From: Candidatus Dojkabacteria bacterium
GTDB lineage: Bacteria; Patescibacteriota; Dojkabacteria; J137
Assembly (NCBI GenBank): GCA_020429545.1
Contig: JAGQLF010000012.1
Span: 1 to 20,470, forward strand
DNA: 20,470 nucleotides
Direction of reading: 5' to 3'
Part shown: positions 7,310 through 15,617 of the stretch, piece after piece
Layout of the letters: the number at the start of each line of letters is the position of its first letter
Position numbering within the stretch: position 1 is the stretch's first letter
Position numbers and translations under genes: made by a program
Notes under the pieces: model-generated
Database searches by the model: none
Seen by the model: the letters and a program-made list of their open reading frames with translations, nothing else
Told to the model about the DNA's origin: nothing

Positions 7310-8731
7310 TTACATTGCTTCGTGTAGTGTTGCTAAAAATTCTTCGTTGTTCTTAGTTTTCTTAATTCTCTCTAGAAGTGTCTCAGTTGGATTTGTGTTT
7401 GTTTCGTGCTGAAGTGTATCTAGCATTCTAACAACTCTCCATGTTTGAGCTAATACTTCTGGAGATAATAGCTTATCTTCATTTCTTGTATACGATGAAG
7501 TTACATCAATAGATGGGAAAATTCTCTTTCCTGCTAGTTTTCTATCTAGTTTAACTTCCATGTTTCCAGTTCCCTTGAACTCTTCAAAGATAACCTCATC
7601 CATCTTACTTCCTGTATCAACAAGAGCCGTTGCAATAATTGTTAAACTTCCTCCATTTTCCATGTTTCTAGCTGCACCAAAAAATTTCTTTGGCGGGTAG
7701 ATAGCAACAGGGTCGAATCCTCCAGAAAGTGTTCTTCCTGATGGTGGAGCGGTTAAGTTATACGCTCTAGCTAATCTTGTAATGCTGTCCATAAGGATTA
7801 CAACATCTCTTCCGTTTTCAACAAGTCTTTTTGCCCGTTCTACTGCCATTTCAGCAATTTTTGTATGATTTTCAGGTGGTTCGTCAAAGTTTGCAGCAAT
7901 TACTTCTCCTTGTACAAATCTTTGTAAATCAGTTACTTCTTCAGGTCGCTCTCCAACAAGCACAACCATTAAGTGAATGTCTGGGTGATTTGCAGCAATT
8001 CCAGCAGCAATATCTTTTAGTAACCAAGTTTTACCAGCTTTAGGAGGAGCTACAATCATACCTCTTTGCCCTTTTCCAATTGGAGCTAATAAGTCAATTA
8101 CTCTTGTCGCAAGTGTATGTTGATCAGTTTCTAACTTAATTTGTTCATCAGGATAAATAGGTGTAAGTCTATTAAATGTTGGTCTAGAAATTGCCTTATC
8201 TGGACTATCATTGTTAATAGCTTCAATTTTTAGAAGACCTAAGTATCGCTCTCCTTCCTTTGGTGGTCTTGCTTGTCCTGCGATGTAGTCTCCTTGTCTT
8301 AAATTAAATCTTTTAATTTGAGAACTTGAAACATATACATCATTATCTCCAGGAAGCATAGTTAGAGATCTTAAAACTCCGTGAGAGTCTTTAATAATCT
8401 CTAAAAACCCTTCTGCAAAGATGTTTCCACCTCTTTTTGTTTGTTCAGCTAAGATTTCTAAGATTAGATCTTTCTTTTGAAAGTCTCCCGGATCTTTTAT
8501 TTCTAATTCTTTAGCCAGCTTTCTTAAGTCAGCTAAAGTTTGTGCCTCTAAATCTTTAAGACTTGTTGCTTTTACAATAGTATCTTTTCTTGTATTTGTA
8601 CTTTGAATTGGGTTTTCTGTTGCAGTTTCTACTGCATTTGTTGTTTTTTTAATTGATTTTGGAGCTGTTACAGCTACTTTTCTTCTTATCGGCTTTTTTG
8701 CCTCATCTTTTTCAGTTTTTGTTACTGCCAT
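7310..8731 (-). CDS. rho: Transcription termination factor Rho
   Basis: 473 aa, longer than the E. coli protein (419) because of a basic, Lys/Thr/Ala-rich N-terminal extension (residues 1-55). Rho is a hexameric RNA-dependent helicase that ends transcription. The Rho N domain (LEAQTLADLRKLAKELEI) lies at about 58-95. The cold-shock-like RNA-binding domain (EGFLEIIKDSHGVLRS) is at about 105-175. The ATPase domain follows with GQRGMIVAPPKAGKTWLL (P-loop near 228), VVLVGERPEEVTD and DVVILMDSITRLARAYN. All catalytic motifs are present. The gene has a leader of roughly 255 nt containing a long hairpin RNA (8881-8976) behind a good promoter, suggesting leader-mediated control. Confidence 0.97.
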   Translation of the reverse strand: MAVTKTEKDEAKKPIRRKVAVTAPKSIKKTTNAVETATENPIQSTNTRKDTIVKATSLKDLEAQTLADLRKLAKELEIKDPGDFQKKDLILEILAEQTKRGGNIFAEGFLEIIKDSHGVLRSLTMLPGDNDVYVSSSQIKRFNLRQGDYIAGQARPPKEGERYLGLLKIEAINNDSPDKAISRPTFNRLTPIYPDEQIKLETDQHTLATRVIDLLAPIGKGQRGMIVAPPKAGKTWLLKDIAAGIAANHPDIHLMVVLVGERPEEVTDLQRFVQGEVIAANFDEPPENHTKIAEMAVERAKRLVENGRDVVILMDSITRLARAYNLTAPPSGRTLSGGFDPVAIYPPKKFFGAARNMENGGSLTIIATALVDTGSKMDEVIFEEFKGTGNMEVKLDRKLAGKRIFPSIDVTSSYTRNEDKLLSPEVLAQTWRVVRMLDTLQHETNTNPTETLLERIKKTKNNEEFLATLHEAM

Positions 8732-8880
8732 AAATAAAATTACATTAATTAAAATATTCGATCTAAAAATAGATAGAGATTATTATCAATAGTTTTAGAA
8801 GTAGTTAAATATATAAATAAGCTAAATGATGGATAAATGAATCTTAAAGAGATTACTAAAGAGAATTTATCAGAAAATTG

Positions 8881-8976
8881 AAAGAGTTACAACCTTATCC
8901 GAGAGTCCAGTAAGTTCAATCCCTAAAAAGAAACTGATGTACGCGAACCAGACTCTGGGATAAGACTATAACCTTT
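8881..8976 (-). ncRNA. Long structured hairpin RNA in the rho leader
   Basis: Read on the minus strand, about 18 pairs (including G-U) join the two outer arms (AAAGGTTATAGTCTTATCC with GGATAAGGTTGTAACTCTTT). After a C/C internal loop, AGAGTCTGGT pairs with ACTGGACTCT. An 11-nt one-sided bulge (TCGCGTACATC) follows, and an AGTTT/GAACT hairpin caps it. The wobble pairs would be A-C mismatches on the plus strand, so the RNA is made from the minus strand. It starts about 10 nt after a promoter and ends 150 nt before rho. It may be a cis-regulatory leader of rho or a separate small RNA. It does not match the layout of 6S, SRP RNA or tmRNA. Confidence 0.6.
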
Positions 8977-8992
8977 CTTAAAGTGCTTATAT

Positions 8993-9020
8993 ATTATATC
9001 CTATATTTATATTTTTTCAA
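8993..9020 (-). promoter_or_regulatory. Promoter of the rho leader
   Basis: Minus-strand TTGAAA (9015-9020) and TATAAT (8993-8998) are 16 bp apart. The predicted start, near 8985, lies just before the hairpin RNA. Confidence 0.75.
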
Positions 9021-9037
9021 GTCCTATAATTAAAATT

Positions 9038-9163
9038 TCATCTCTGGTGCGTACTTTCTAGATTACTATCATCAAAAATTTCTTTGATTTTTGCTCTACT
9101 TAAACTAGGAAATGTGTTTTCGTAACATTCTTTCGTCTCTGTTGATATCTTTTGGATAAACAA
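9038..9163 (-). CDS. Possible small ORF after radA (doubtful)
   Basis: A TTG-started frame of 41 codons ending in TGA, with protein-like composition (TFPSLSRAKIKEIFDDSN). It lies between radA and the rho promoter. No family is recognised and no start signal supports it. It could be a remnant of a lost gene or chance. It is the only candidate content in 9021-9203. Confidence 0.15.
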   Translation of the reverse strand: MFIQKISTETKECYENTFPSLSRAKIKEIFDDSNLESTHQR

Positions 9164-9203
9164 GTCAAAAATACTCAGTATTATAAATCAGCAATTATGC
9201 TTA

Positions 9204-10550
9204 CTATTTCAGGATATTCGGAAGTTCTTTAATATTTTGAAGCGAAATAAACCTATTATGTTTGTATTTTGGACCTACTATAGTGCTTTTTGGGAATAAT
9301 CGTGCAATTTCTTTGATATATTTCTGGTAATTTGCCGGTACGTGAATGTTACCATTCAATGTCACCTCGCCTAAAAATATTAGCTGTTGGTCTAATTGAG
9401 TGTTTTTAATGCTTGAATACATAGCTGCAATTACCCCAAGGTCCGCATAACTGTAGTTTTTAAGGGAATATCCACTGGAAGTTTTTATGTAAACATCTAA
9501 ATCAAGTATATTTATACCTTTAATTTGCCCAATTATGGCCGATAAAACTTGGAGTTTCGACATTGACACACCTTCTGATACCCTTTTTGGATAAGGGAAT
9601 ACCGTTTTGCTGGCCAAGGCTTGTATGTCTACAATAAGTGGTCTACTTCCCTCAATTACTAATGTTTTAGCTACACCTTGCTCCTTACTTGTATTTGTAC
9701 TAGAAAACATTGAGTTTTCCTTAGACAAATCTTGCAAACCATTTTCAATCATTACAAAAATTCCTACCTCACCTGTTGAACCAAATCTATTTTTTATACT
9801 TCTGAGCACTCTAAATTCACCATCTCTTTGCCCTTCGAACTGTAGGACACAATCGACAAGATGTTCTAATACTTTTGGCCCGGCTATTCTGCCATCCTTA
9901 TTTATATGACCAACAATGATCAAAATGAAATTATTTTGTTTTGCAAGCTGAATTAGCTTTGATGAGCAGGCTCTCACTTGAGCCAACCCACCAGGCAATC
10001 CAGCAACATCTTCATCAAACAGAGTTTGAATTGAATCTATAATTACGATGCCTGGATGTGTCAACAATATTTGATCACTAATTGCATTTAGACCTCCATG
10101 AGAAATAAACGAAATATCGTTGGTTTTGCTTAAACCACCGAAGAGCCTTGAAGCCCTTAATGCTATCTGTTGTGCTGATTCTTCTCCTGATACATAAAGA
10201 ATATCAGAGTCTTTTGCTAGGTTATTTGCTGTTTGTAGCAGCAATGTAGACTTACCAATACCTGGCTCACCTGAAATCAATATCACTTCATTTTGCACTA
10301 GCCCACCACCTAAAACTCTATCAAATTCATGAAATTTAGTAGATTGACGATTATGCTCGTCTACTTCGACAGATTTCAAATTTACTTGCTCAATAGGGCT
10401 TTGGCTTCTTTTAATGGCATTAAAGCTAGATTCAATTACAGTCTCTTCAATAAAAGTATTCCACTCTCCGCAGCTTGGGCACTTTCCTACCCATTTAGGT
10501 TCGGAATGACCACAGTTTTCACATACAAATTTTGTCTTCGGTTTTGCCAT
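9204..10550 (-). CDS. radA: DNA repair protein RadA (Sms)
   Basis: 448 aa, the usual length. RadA is a RecA-like hexameric helicase that promotes branch migration in recombination. A four-cysteine zinc finger (C10, C13, C24, C27) opens the protein. A RecA-type ATPase follows with Walker A SGEPGIGKSTL (about 93-103), Walker B IVIIDSIQTL and the RadA-specific KNRFGSTGEVG motif (about 251-261). The C-terminal part from about 290 is the Lon-protease-like domain. All key motifs are intact. The start codon lies 6 nt after an extended -10 box (TGCTATAAT), so a leaderless transcript is predicted. Confidence 0.96.
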   Translation of the reverse strand: MAKPKTKFVCENCGHSEPKWVGKCPSCGEWNTFIEETVIESSFNAIKRSQSPIEQVNLKSVEVDEHNRQSTKFHEFDRVLGGGLVQNEVILISGEPGIGKSTLLLQTANNLAKDSDILYVSGEESAQQIALRASRLFGGLSKTNDISFISHGGLNAISDQILLTHPGIVIIDSIQTLFDEDVAGLPGGLAQVRACSSKLIQLAKQNNFILIIVGHINKDGRIAGPKVLEHLVDCVLQFEGQRDGEFRVLRSIKNRFGSTGEVGIFVMIENGLQDLSKENSMFSSTNTSKEQGVAKTLVIEGSRPLIVDIQALASKTVFPYPKRVSEGVSMSKLQVLSAIIGQIKGINILDLDVYIKTSSGYSLKNYSYADLGVIAAMYSSIKNTQLDQQLIFLGEVTLNGNIHVPANYQKYIKEIARLFPKSTIVGPKYKHNRFISLQNIKELPNILK

Positions 10551-10556
10551 AGGTTT

Positions 10557-10562
10557 ATTATA
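10557..10562 (-). promoter_or_regulatory. Extended -10 box of radA (predicted leaderless start)
   Basis: Minus-strand TGCTATAAT with 6 nt between the box and ATG 10550. It lies at the edge of repeat island B. Confidence 0.65.
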
Positions 10563-10592
10563 GCAGTTGTTGTCACTTCGAGTGCCTTACGA

Positions 10593-10668
10593 AGCGTAGC
10601 GAAGTTTGGTGTATCGAGAAGTAAGTTCTCGATACAATCCCGACAAGTCGGGATCACTCGAACTGACA
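10593..10668 (-). repeat. Island B copy of the 76-bp palindromic repeat (inverted)
   Basis: 74 of 76 positions equal the reverse complement of 5891-5966. Here the ATCCCGAC/GTCGGGAT stem is perfect, whereas island A has a G-U pair at that place. An extra CACTTCGAGTG mini-palindrome precedes this copy at 10574-10584. Confidence 0.85.
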
Positions 10669-10700
10669 TATCATGTTCTTGAACTAGCTCGTAGGGGTTT

Positions 10701-10801
10701 GGGGTGAAAGACGTCCTGGTGACTGAGTGAATTACTTTAACCTTGAGAAGGACTTCTTTCACTCCAAGACTTTTGGTACTTCCTGCCTGCCGGCAGGCAG
10801 G
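10701..10801. repeat. Island B: long hairpin and GC-rich 20-mer palindrome
   Basis: GGGGTGAAAG (10701-10710) pairs with CTTTCACTCC (10756-10765), with inner GTCCT/AGGAC pairs. Further on, ACTTTTG and CAAAAGT bracket CCTGCCTGCCGGCAGGCAGG (10782-10801), a perfect 20-bp palindrome. Nothing here looks coding. Confidence 0.7.
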
Positions 10802-10930
10802 TTGGTCACAAAAGTACGGAAAAGAAACTAATCAAATAGTTCAGTAGGTTTAGATCCCAGCATTTTGAACTATTAGAATTTCTAATTTGTTTCTAATTTA
10901 GATATTAGGATTTAGAATTTTACTTCTAGG

Positions 10931-10990
10931 ACCTCACCTTTCTTTCGCCTTCGGCGAAATTCATCCTCTCCTACGAGGAGAGAAAACTTT
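10931..10990 (+). repeat. Island B copy of the ACCTCACCTTTC two-hairpin repeat
   Basis: The same frame as 6021-6089: ACCTCACCTTTC, a first hairpin (TTTCGCC/GGCGAAA), then TTCATCCTCTCCT/AGGAGAG and AAACTT. The first hairpin is unrelated in sequence to that of the other copy. Confidence 0.75.
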
Positions 10991-11017
10991 TAACTCTTAA
11001 CTTTTATCTGACTATCC

Positions 11018-11111
11018 CAGGGGACTGCCACGTCATTCGCTTCGCTCATTCCTCGCAGATCATCTAACTAGCTAACCGCTAAAAACTAACAGCTAAAAAC
11101 TAACAGCTAAA
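11018..11111. repeat. Intergenic repeat and 14-bp tandem repeat after clpC
   Basis: 11018-11062 holds a GC-richer segment (GGGGACTGCCACGTCATTCG ...) that looks like a dispersed intergenic repeat. 11078-11111 holds GCTAAAAACTAACA twice in tandem plus a partial third unit, ending at the clpC stop codon. No clear intrinsic terminator is seen. Confidence 0.6.
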
Positions 11112-11113
11112 GG

Positions 11114-13621
11114 CTATTTCTTAAACACAACCTTCTCCTTATTATAATCCGCCTTTATCTTAATCATTTTCTTTCTTTTTGCAGGAATATCTTGATCTAG
11201 AAGATATTGAGCTAAACCATTTTCTAGAATTTCTATAACTTTTCTTCTTATATTTCTTCCACCAAATTCTTTGCTATATCCTTGCTCATTAATATAATTA
11301 ACCAACTCTGTGGATACATCTAAAACTATTTCTTTATTTAGTAATCGCAAAACTAGGTCATTAACTTGTATTTTAGTAATTTCTAAGCAATCCTCTTTTG
11401 TAAGACTTCTAAATACATCAATTAGATCTACTCTGTTTATAAACTCAGGTCTTAGAGTTTTTCTTAACCTATCTGTTATTGTATCTTTCATATCAGTATA
11501 TGATTTGTCTGCCTCAGGTTTGTCTTCATCAAAAGCAAAGTCAAAACCAATTTTTCCACCTGGAGCTACGTCTTCTACACCAATATTAGAAGTCATCATA
11601 ATTACAGTATTACTAAAGCTAACCTTTGCACCCTTAGCATCAGTTATCTGGCCTTCATCTAAAATTTGAAGTAAAAGATTTAGTGTATCAGGGTGAGCTT
11701 TTTCAATTTCATCGAATAGGACAACACTGTATGGTTTTCTTTTTACATATTTGGTCAGTTGACCACCTTCATCATGTCCGACATATCCTGGAGGTGACCC
11801 AATTAATTTTGAGACACTATGCATCTCCATCATCTCGCTCATATCTATTTGAACTAATAAATCTTCAGAGCCAAAAAGTTCTTTTGCTAAAGATTTTGCA
11901 AGTTCAGTTTTACCAACACCAGTTGGCCCTAAGAATAAAAAAGATCCTAGTGGTCTTTTACCTTCACCTAGTCCCAAGTGAGATCGCTGAATAGCAAGGG
12001 CCAAATTATCAACTATATGGTCTTGCCCTATCACCCTCTCCTTCAACTTATTAGCTAAGTTAGCTAATTTTTTATTTGAGATATCAGAAGCTGCAATTGG
12101 TATCTTAGTCCAATCAACAACTGTTTGTTTTATTAAATCAGCATTTACAGTCTTCTTATATTTTTGCTTTACAGCTTTTCTTCCCTCAATTAGATTTTCG
12201 ATTTGATCTGTAATTTTCTCTTCCTGAAGTTTAAATTTCATTGCACTGTCCATCTTCTTATTCTTTACTGCTTTTTCTTTTTTCTCTTGTGCTTCAATCA
12301 ATTTTGCCCCAAGTTTAGATAGTTCAGGTTCAATCGCTACTTCTCTACCAATTTTTACACTTGCAGCAGCCTCATCAATTAGATCAATGGCCTTATCTGG
12401 TAAGTACCTATCTTTAATAAATTTATCTGAAAGCTCAACTGCTTCTTTAATTGCATCTGAATTGATCTTTACTTTATGATAATCCTCAAACTCCTTCTTC
12501 ATTGTTGTAAGAATTTTTTTAGTACTTTCTACATCAAGTTCATCAATAAAAACTGGTTGGAATCTTCTTGAAAGAGCTGAGTCTTCCTCAAAATACTTAT
12601 TATATTCATCAGTAGTTGTTGCTCCAATAACTGTTAGTTCAGAACTTGTTAAGTATGGTTTTAGAATATTTGCAACATCTAAAGTATCCTTTCCGCCAAC
12701 AGAACCAGCACCTACAATATTATGTATCTCATCAATAAAGATGATTACATTTCCATCTTCAATTGCTCTATTAATTAAGTATGATATTCTCTCTTCAACA
12801 TCTCCTCTAAGCTTAGCTCCAGCAATTATTGATGCAACATCGACATTTAATACTCTTTTCTGAATTAATGATGCAGGTAAATCTCCCGCAACTAATCTAT
12901 TAACAAATCCTTCTACAATTGCTGTTTTTCCAACACCGGCATCCCCTACCAAAATTGGATTATTTTTTGTTTTTCTAGAAAGTATATGGATCAATCTTTG
13001 AACTTCCTCATCTCTACCAGTGATTTTGGGGAATTTACCCTCTTCCGCAATTTGGTTCATGTCTCTTACAAAAAAAGGCAATTCATCTGGGTTAAGTGTT
13101 GGGTCGCTATCTTCATCAAATGAATCATTTGAATCTAACATTGAATAATTACCAAGTGAAGTAATTGAGTTCTTAAGAGTTTCAAAATCTATTCCCACTC
13201 TTTTCATATCTTCTACAAATTTCAATCCGTTCGTTCTAAACATTGCTAAAAATAAATGTTCTGTTCCTACAAATACTTGCCCTAACTCAACTGATGTTAG
13301 ATATGCTTCATTAATTAATTCCTTAATCTGTGCTGAAAATGAAGGTATTGTTCCTGGTTTTGACTCAGGAAGAGATGTTAAATTTGCTAATTCATTTCTT
13401 ATTCTACCTATTGTTGCTTTATCGTCAATACCCAGCTTATTAAATAGCTCGTCAACAACTCCCTTTTTATTCTCCAGAAGTGCTAAAAAAACATGTATAA
13501 CCAAAAACTCATTGTGCATATATCCTTTTGCAATTGAATATCCTTGATTAATAACTTTTCTAGCATTATCAGTAAGCCTGTCGAAACCAATTGCATTGTT
13601 TTTTGGAGAAGATAAATCCAT
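11114..13621 (-). CDS. clpC: ATP-dependent Clp protease ATP-binding subunit ClpC
   Basis: 835 aa, the typical ClpC length. It is a hexameric AAA+ unfoldase that feeds proteins to ClpP or acts as a disaggregase. The double Clp N domain occupies residues 1-150 (NEFLVIHVFLALLE; GQVFVGTEHLFLAMF). AAA-1 has GDAGVGKTA near 225 and Walker B IFIDEIHNIVGAG. A short coiled M-domain lies at about 435-485. AAA-2 has GPTGVGKTE near 567, SPPGYVGHDEGGQLT and VVLFDEIEKAHP. The C-terminal D2-small domain ends the protein. No clpP is in this window. Possible -10 boxes lie just upstream (TATACA or TATAAT within 40 nt). Confidence 0.95.
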   Translation of the reverse strand: MDLSSPKNNAIGFDRLTDNARKVINQGYSIAKGYMHNEFLVIHVFLALLENKKGVVDELFNKLGIDDKATIGRIRNELANLTSLPESKPGTIPSFSAQIKELINEAYLTSVELGQVFVGTEHLFLAMFRTNGLKFVEDMKRVGIDFETLKNSITSLGNYSMLDSNDSFDEDSDPTLNPDELPFFVRDMNQIAEEGKFPKITGRDEEVQRLIHILSRKTKNNPILVGDAGVGKTAIVEGFVNRLVAGDLPASLIQKRVLNVDVASIIAGAKLRGDVEERISYLINRAIEDGNVIIFIDEIHNIVGAGSVGGKDTLDVANILKPYLTSSELTVIGATTTDEYNKYFEEDSALSRRFQPVFIDELDVESTKKILTTMKKEFEDYHKVKINSDAIKEAVELSDKFIKDRYLPDKAIDLIDEAAASVKIGREVAIEPELSKLGAKLIEAQEKKEKAVKNKKMDSAMKFKLQEEKITDQIENLIEGRKAVKQKYKKTVNADLIKQTVVDWTKIPIAASDISNKKLANLANKLKERVIGQDHIVDNLALAIQRSHLGLGEGKRPLGSFLFLGPTGVGKTELAKSLAKELFGSEDLLVQIDMSEMMEMHSVSKLIGSPPGYVGHDEGGQLTKYVKRKPYSVVLFDEIEKAHPDTLNLLLQILDEGQITDAKGAKVSFSNTVIMMTSNIGVEDVAPGGKIGFDFAFDEDKPEADKSYTDMKDTITDRLRKTLRPEFINRVDLIDVFRSLTKEDCLEITKIQVNDLVLRLLNKEIVLDVSTELVNYINEQGYSKEFGGRNIRRKVIEILENGLAQYLLDQDIPAKRKKMIKIKADYNKEKVVFKK

Positions 13622-13686
13622 GTGTATTCTGTATAATTTAAGCTTTCAAATTATATCAGAGCATTAGCAGGTAGGCAATGAGTGTG

Positions 13687-14196
13687 CTAAGCAAGCTCTC
13701 CTGAAAAAGATTTTAATGTTTGCAGTATATCAAATCCATAATCACTGGATGATTGTATTTCCTTAAATTGATTCTCATTAACAAAGTATACTTTTACTCC
13801 TAAACTTAACATTGCATTTAATCCCGACTCATACTCTTCTTTGCTAATTGGCTTAACTGCATCTTTTGAAATCCATTCGCTCTCTCCAGTTCCTTTTTCT
13901 GAGGCTGTTGAGAATTGACCTTCATTTTCAAGGGTATATATTGCTCCACCTTTATCATTTTCGATAAATCGCTCTTTATCTGAGCAAACAAAATGCCAAG
14001 TTTCTCCACCATCCCAACTAGAAATATCAACCCAGCTCCCATCTGTCTTAACAATAAAACAAGATGAATATGATTTACTGGGAGTTGCAAATACAACGGG
14101 TCCTTCATTTGGATCACGCATACTCTCAGCTCTAGGGGCAAATACTTGTATATTTCTATCCTGTGAAGAATGGTAAAGGAATTTTGGTGTTTTCAT
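13687..14196 (-). CDS. Hypothetical protein, weak ADP-ribosyltransferase-like N terminus
   Basis: 169 aa, no confident family. The N terminus, LYHSSQDRNIQVFAPRAESM followed by EGPVVFATPSKSYSSCF, recalls the first half of small ADP-ribosyltransferase-fold proteins (Y-H-x-S ... P ... VVFAT). No complete catalytic triad can be assigned, so function stays open. The composition is acidic and Ser-rich, with no signal peptide or membrane segment. A second frame inside it is a shadow. The gene stands alone between clpC and rpsA and has its own TATAAT box 5 nt before the ATG. Confidence 0.7.
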   Translation of the reverse strand: MKTPKFLYHSSQDRNIQVFAPRAESMRDPNEGPVVFATPSKSYSSCFIVKTDGSWVDISSWDGGETWHFVCSDKERFIENDKGGAIYTLENEGQFSTASEKGTGESEWISKDAVKPISKEEYESGLNAMLSLGVKVYFVNENQFKEIQSSSDYGFDILQTLKSFSGELA

Positions 14197-14201
14197 ACTT
14201 A

Positions 14202-14207
14202 ATTATA
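14202..14207 (-). promoter_or_regulatory. -10 box of the 169-aa orphan gene
   Basis: Minus-strand TATAAT with 5 nt between the box and ATG 14196; predicted leaderless start. Confidence 0.55.
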
Positions 14208-14215
14208 CATATACT

Positions 14216-14277
14216 GTAGGAGCGAAGTCGACGTCGCTCCTACAAACAAGAAGGCGAGGATCGCGATCCTCGCCTTC
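14216..14277 (-). terminator. Two GC-rich palindromes after rpsA
   Basis: A perfect 28-bp palindrome (14250-14277, half-site GAAGGCGAGGATCG) lies 19 nt after the rpsA stop, followed on the minus strand by TTGTTTG. A second inverted repeat, GTAGGAGCGA/TCGCTCCTAC (14216-14243), follows. Together they probably end the rpsA transcript; the T-run is weak. Confidence 0.65.
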
Positions 14278-14296
14278 AATAAAAACTTCTTCGAAA

Positions 14297-15535
14297 TTAT
14301 TCATCCCCTGAAATCAATTCATCTAGACCTGCCATTTCTGGTGCAGAGTCTTCTGATGATAAAGATTCCTCAGATGATTCTTCTTTCTTAGCAGATTTCT
14401 TTGGAGGTTTTTGAAGTCTTTTTAGACTCAATCCAAGATGTCTATCCTCATTTGAAATAGAGATAATCATAACTTTGATTTTTTCTCCAATCTTTAGAAT
14501 ATTTCTTGGATCTTTTACCAAGTTATGTGAAAGTTCAGAAATATGGATTAATCCATTTAATCCATCTTCTACTTTTACAAATGCTCCATAATCAGCGATT
14601 GATGAAACAACACCTTCAACAAGTTCTCCTACTTTGTATTTTTGAACTATGTCTTTCCATGGGTCAGACTTTAGTCTTTTAATACTGTAAGCAACTCGTT
14701 TTCCACCGTCGTTTAGTCCAATTACTTGAACTTCTACATCATCACCAACTTTGTGGAAGTCACCTGGATTAGAAACTTTGTCCCATGAAATCTCAGAAAG
14801 GTGAACAAGTCCTTCAAGTCCTTCTGCATTAACAAAAAGACCAAATGGTGCAATACCAGTAACTTTACCAGTAAGAACATCACCGACTTTAAGACCATCA
14901 AGAGTTTCGTTTCTTTGCTCAAGATCTCCTTCTGAGTAAACCCACTTTTCAGATAAGATTACTCTATTTTTCTCTCGGTCGATTTCCATAACCTTAACCT
15001 CAAGTTCTTCGTCGATCATTTGAGCTAATTTAGATTGAAGTTTCTTAGTTGCGTCTTCTTTATTCTCGTACTCAACATTAGTATAGATTCTACTATTCTT
15101 AAGTTGAGAACTTGGAACAAATCCTCGCAATCCTCCGCCAATTTCAACAATAACTCCTCCGGTATTTGCTTCAAGCACTTTAACCATAATAGAGTCATCA
15201 TTTTCTTTAGCTTCTTGCAGTTCGTGCCATTTAAGCTCATCACCAGTTTTTCTGATTGAAAGCTCAACTTGACCTGCTTTGTTTTCAGGAGTAACAACAT
15301 AAACTAGAACCTTTTCACCAACTTTCTTGATTACTTTTTTTCCATCTAGCTTTAGTTCTTTTCCTGCAACTACTCCTTCACTTCTAGCACCAACGTCAAT
15401 TAGCATCATGTTTTCATCGCTATGCATAACAGTTCCGCTAATAACATCACCTGGTGTATAAGTTTGTGGAGTTTTGATTTGGTTTAGAAGTGTTTCCAAT
15501 TCCTTAACCTCTTCATTTTTTTGAAATTTTGCCAT
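14297..15535 (-). CDS. rpsA: 30S ribosomal protein S1 (four S1 domains)
   Basis: 412 aa with four S1 RNA-binding motifs, at about 27-92 (PGDVISGTVMHSDENMMLIDVG), 108-190, 217-285 (GDVLTGKVTGIAPFGLFVNAEGLEGLVHLSEI) and 302-370 (VGELVEGVVSSIADYGAFVKVEDGLNGLIHISEL). The C-terminal tail is acidic and Ser/Glu-rich. Four domains match the short S1 of many non-proteobacteria; E. coli S1 has six. S1 helps mRNA bind the ribosome, which may matter in a genome with few Shine-Dalgarno sites. The leader has an extended -10 box and a 9-bp hairpin. Confidence 0.93.
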   Translation of the reverse strand: MAKFQKNEEVKELETLLNQIKTPQTYTPGDVISGTVMHSDENMMLIDVGARSEGVVAGKELKLDGKKVIKKVGEKVLVYVVTPENKAGQVELSIRKTGDELKWHELQEAKENDDSIMVKVLEANTGGVIVEIGGGLRGFVPSSQLKNSRIYTNVEYENKEDATKKLQSKLAQMIDEELEVKVMEIDREKNRVILSEKWVYSEGDLEQRNETLDGLKVGDVLTGKVTGIAPFGLFVNAEGLEGLVHLSEISWDKVSNPGDFHKVGDDVEVQVIGLNDGGKRVAYSIKRLKSDPWKDIVQKYKVGELVEGVVSSIADYGAFVKVEDGLNGLIHISELSHNLVKDPRNILKIGEKIKVMIISISNEDRHLGLSLKRLQKPPKKSAKKEESSEESLSSEDSAPEMAGLDELISGDE

Positions 15536-15565
15536 TGTAGTATATGCAACATGAAGTTTGGTTTT

Positions 15566-15588
15566 CTATGAAGTAGTACACTTCATAG
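15566..15588 (-). promoter_or_regulatory. Hairpin in the rpsA leader
   Basis: A perfect 9-bp stem (CTATGAAGT / ACTTCATAG) with a 5-nt loop lies about 31 nt before the rpsA start. ATGAAG-like words recur on both sides. It could be a binding site for S1 itself (autoregulation); this is an inference. Confidence 0.5.
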
Positions 15589-15617
15589 GGCTTCATATTG
15601 GCCGTTTGGCTGGTAAA

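Noticed and set aside
8881..8976. 6S RNA, SRP RNA or tmRNA
   Set aside because: No symmetric central bubble as in 6S, no SRP Alu/GGAAG-type apical motif, and no tRNA-like ends.
13818..14141. Second open frame inside the 169-aa gene
   Set aside because: It overlaps a frame with its own start signal and better composition, and is Leu/Gln/Lys-rich in the manner of a shadow frame.
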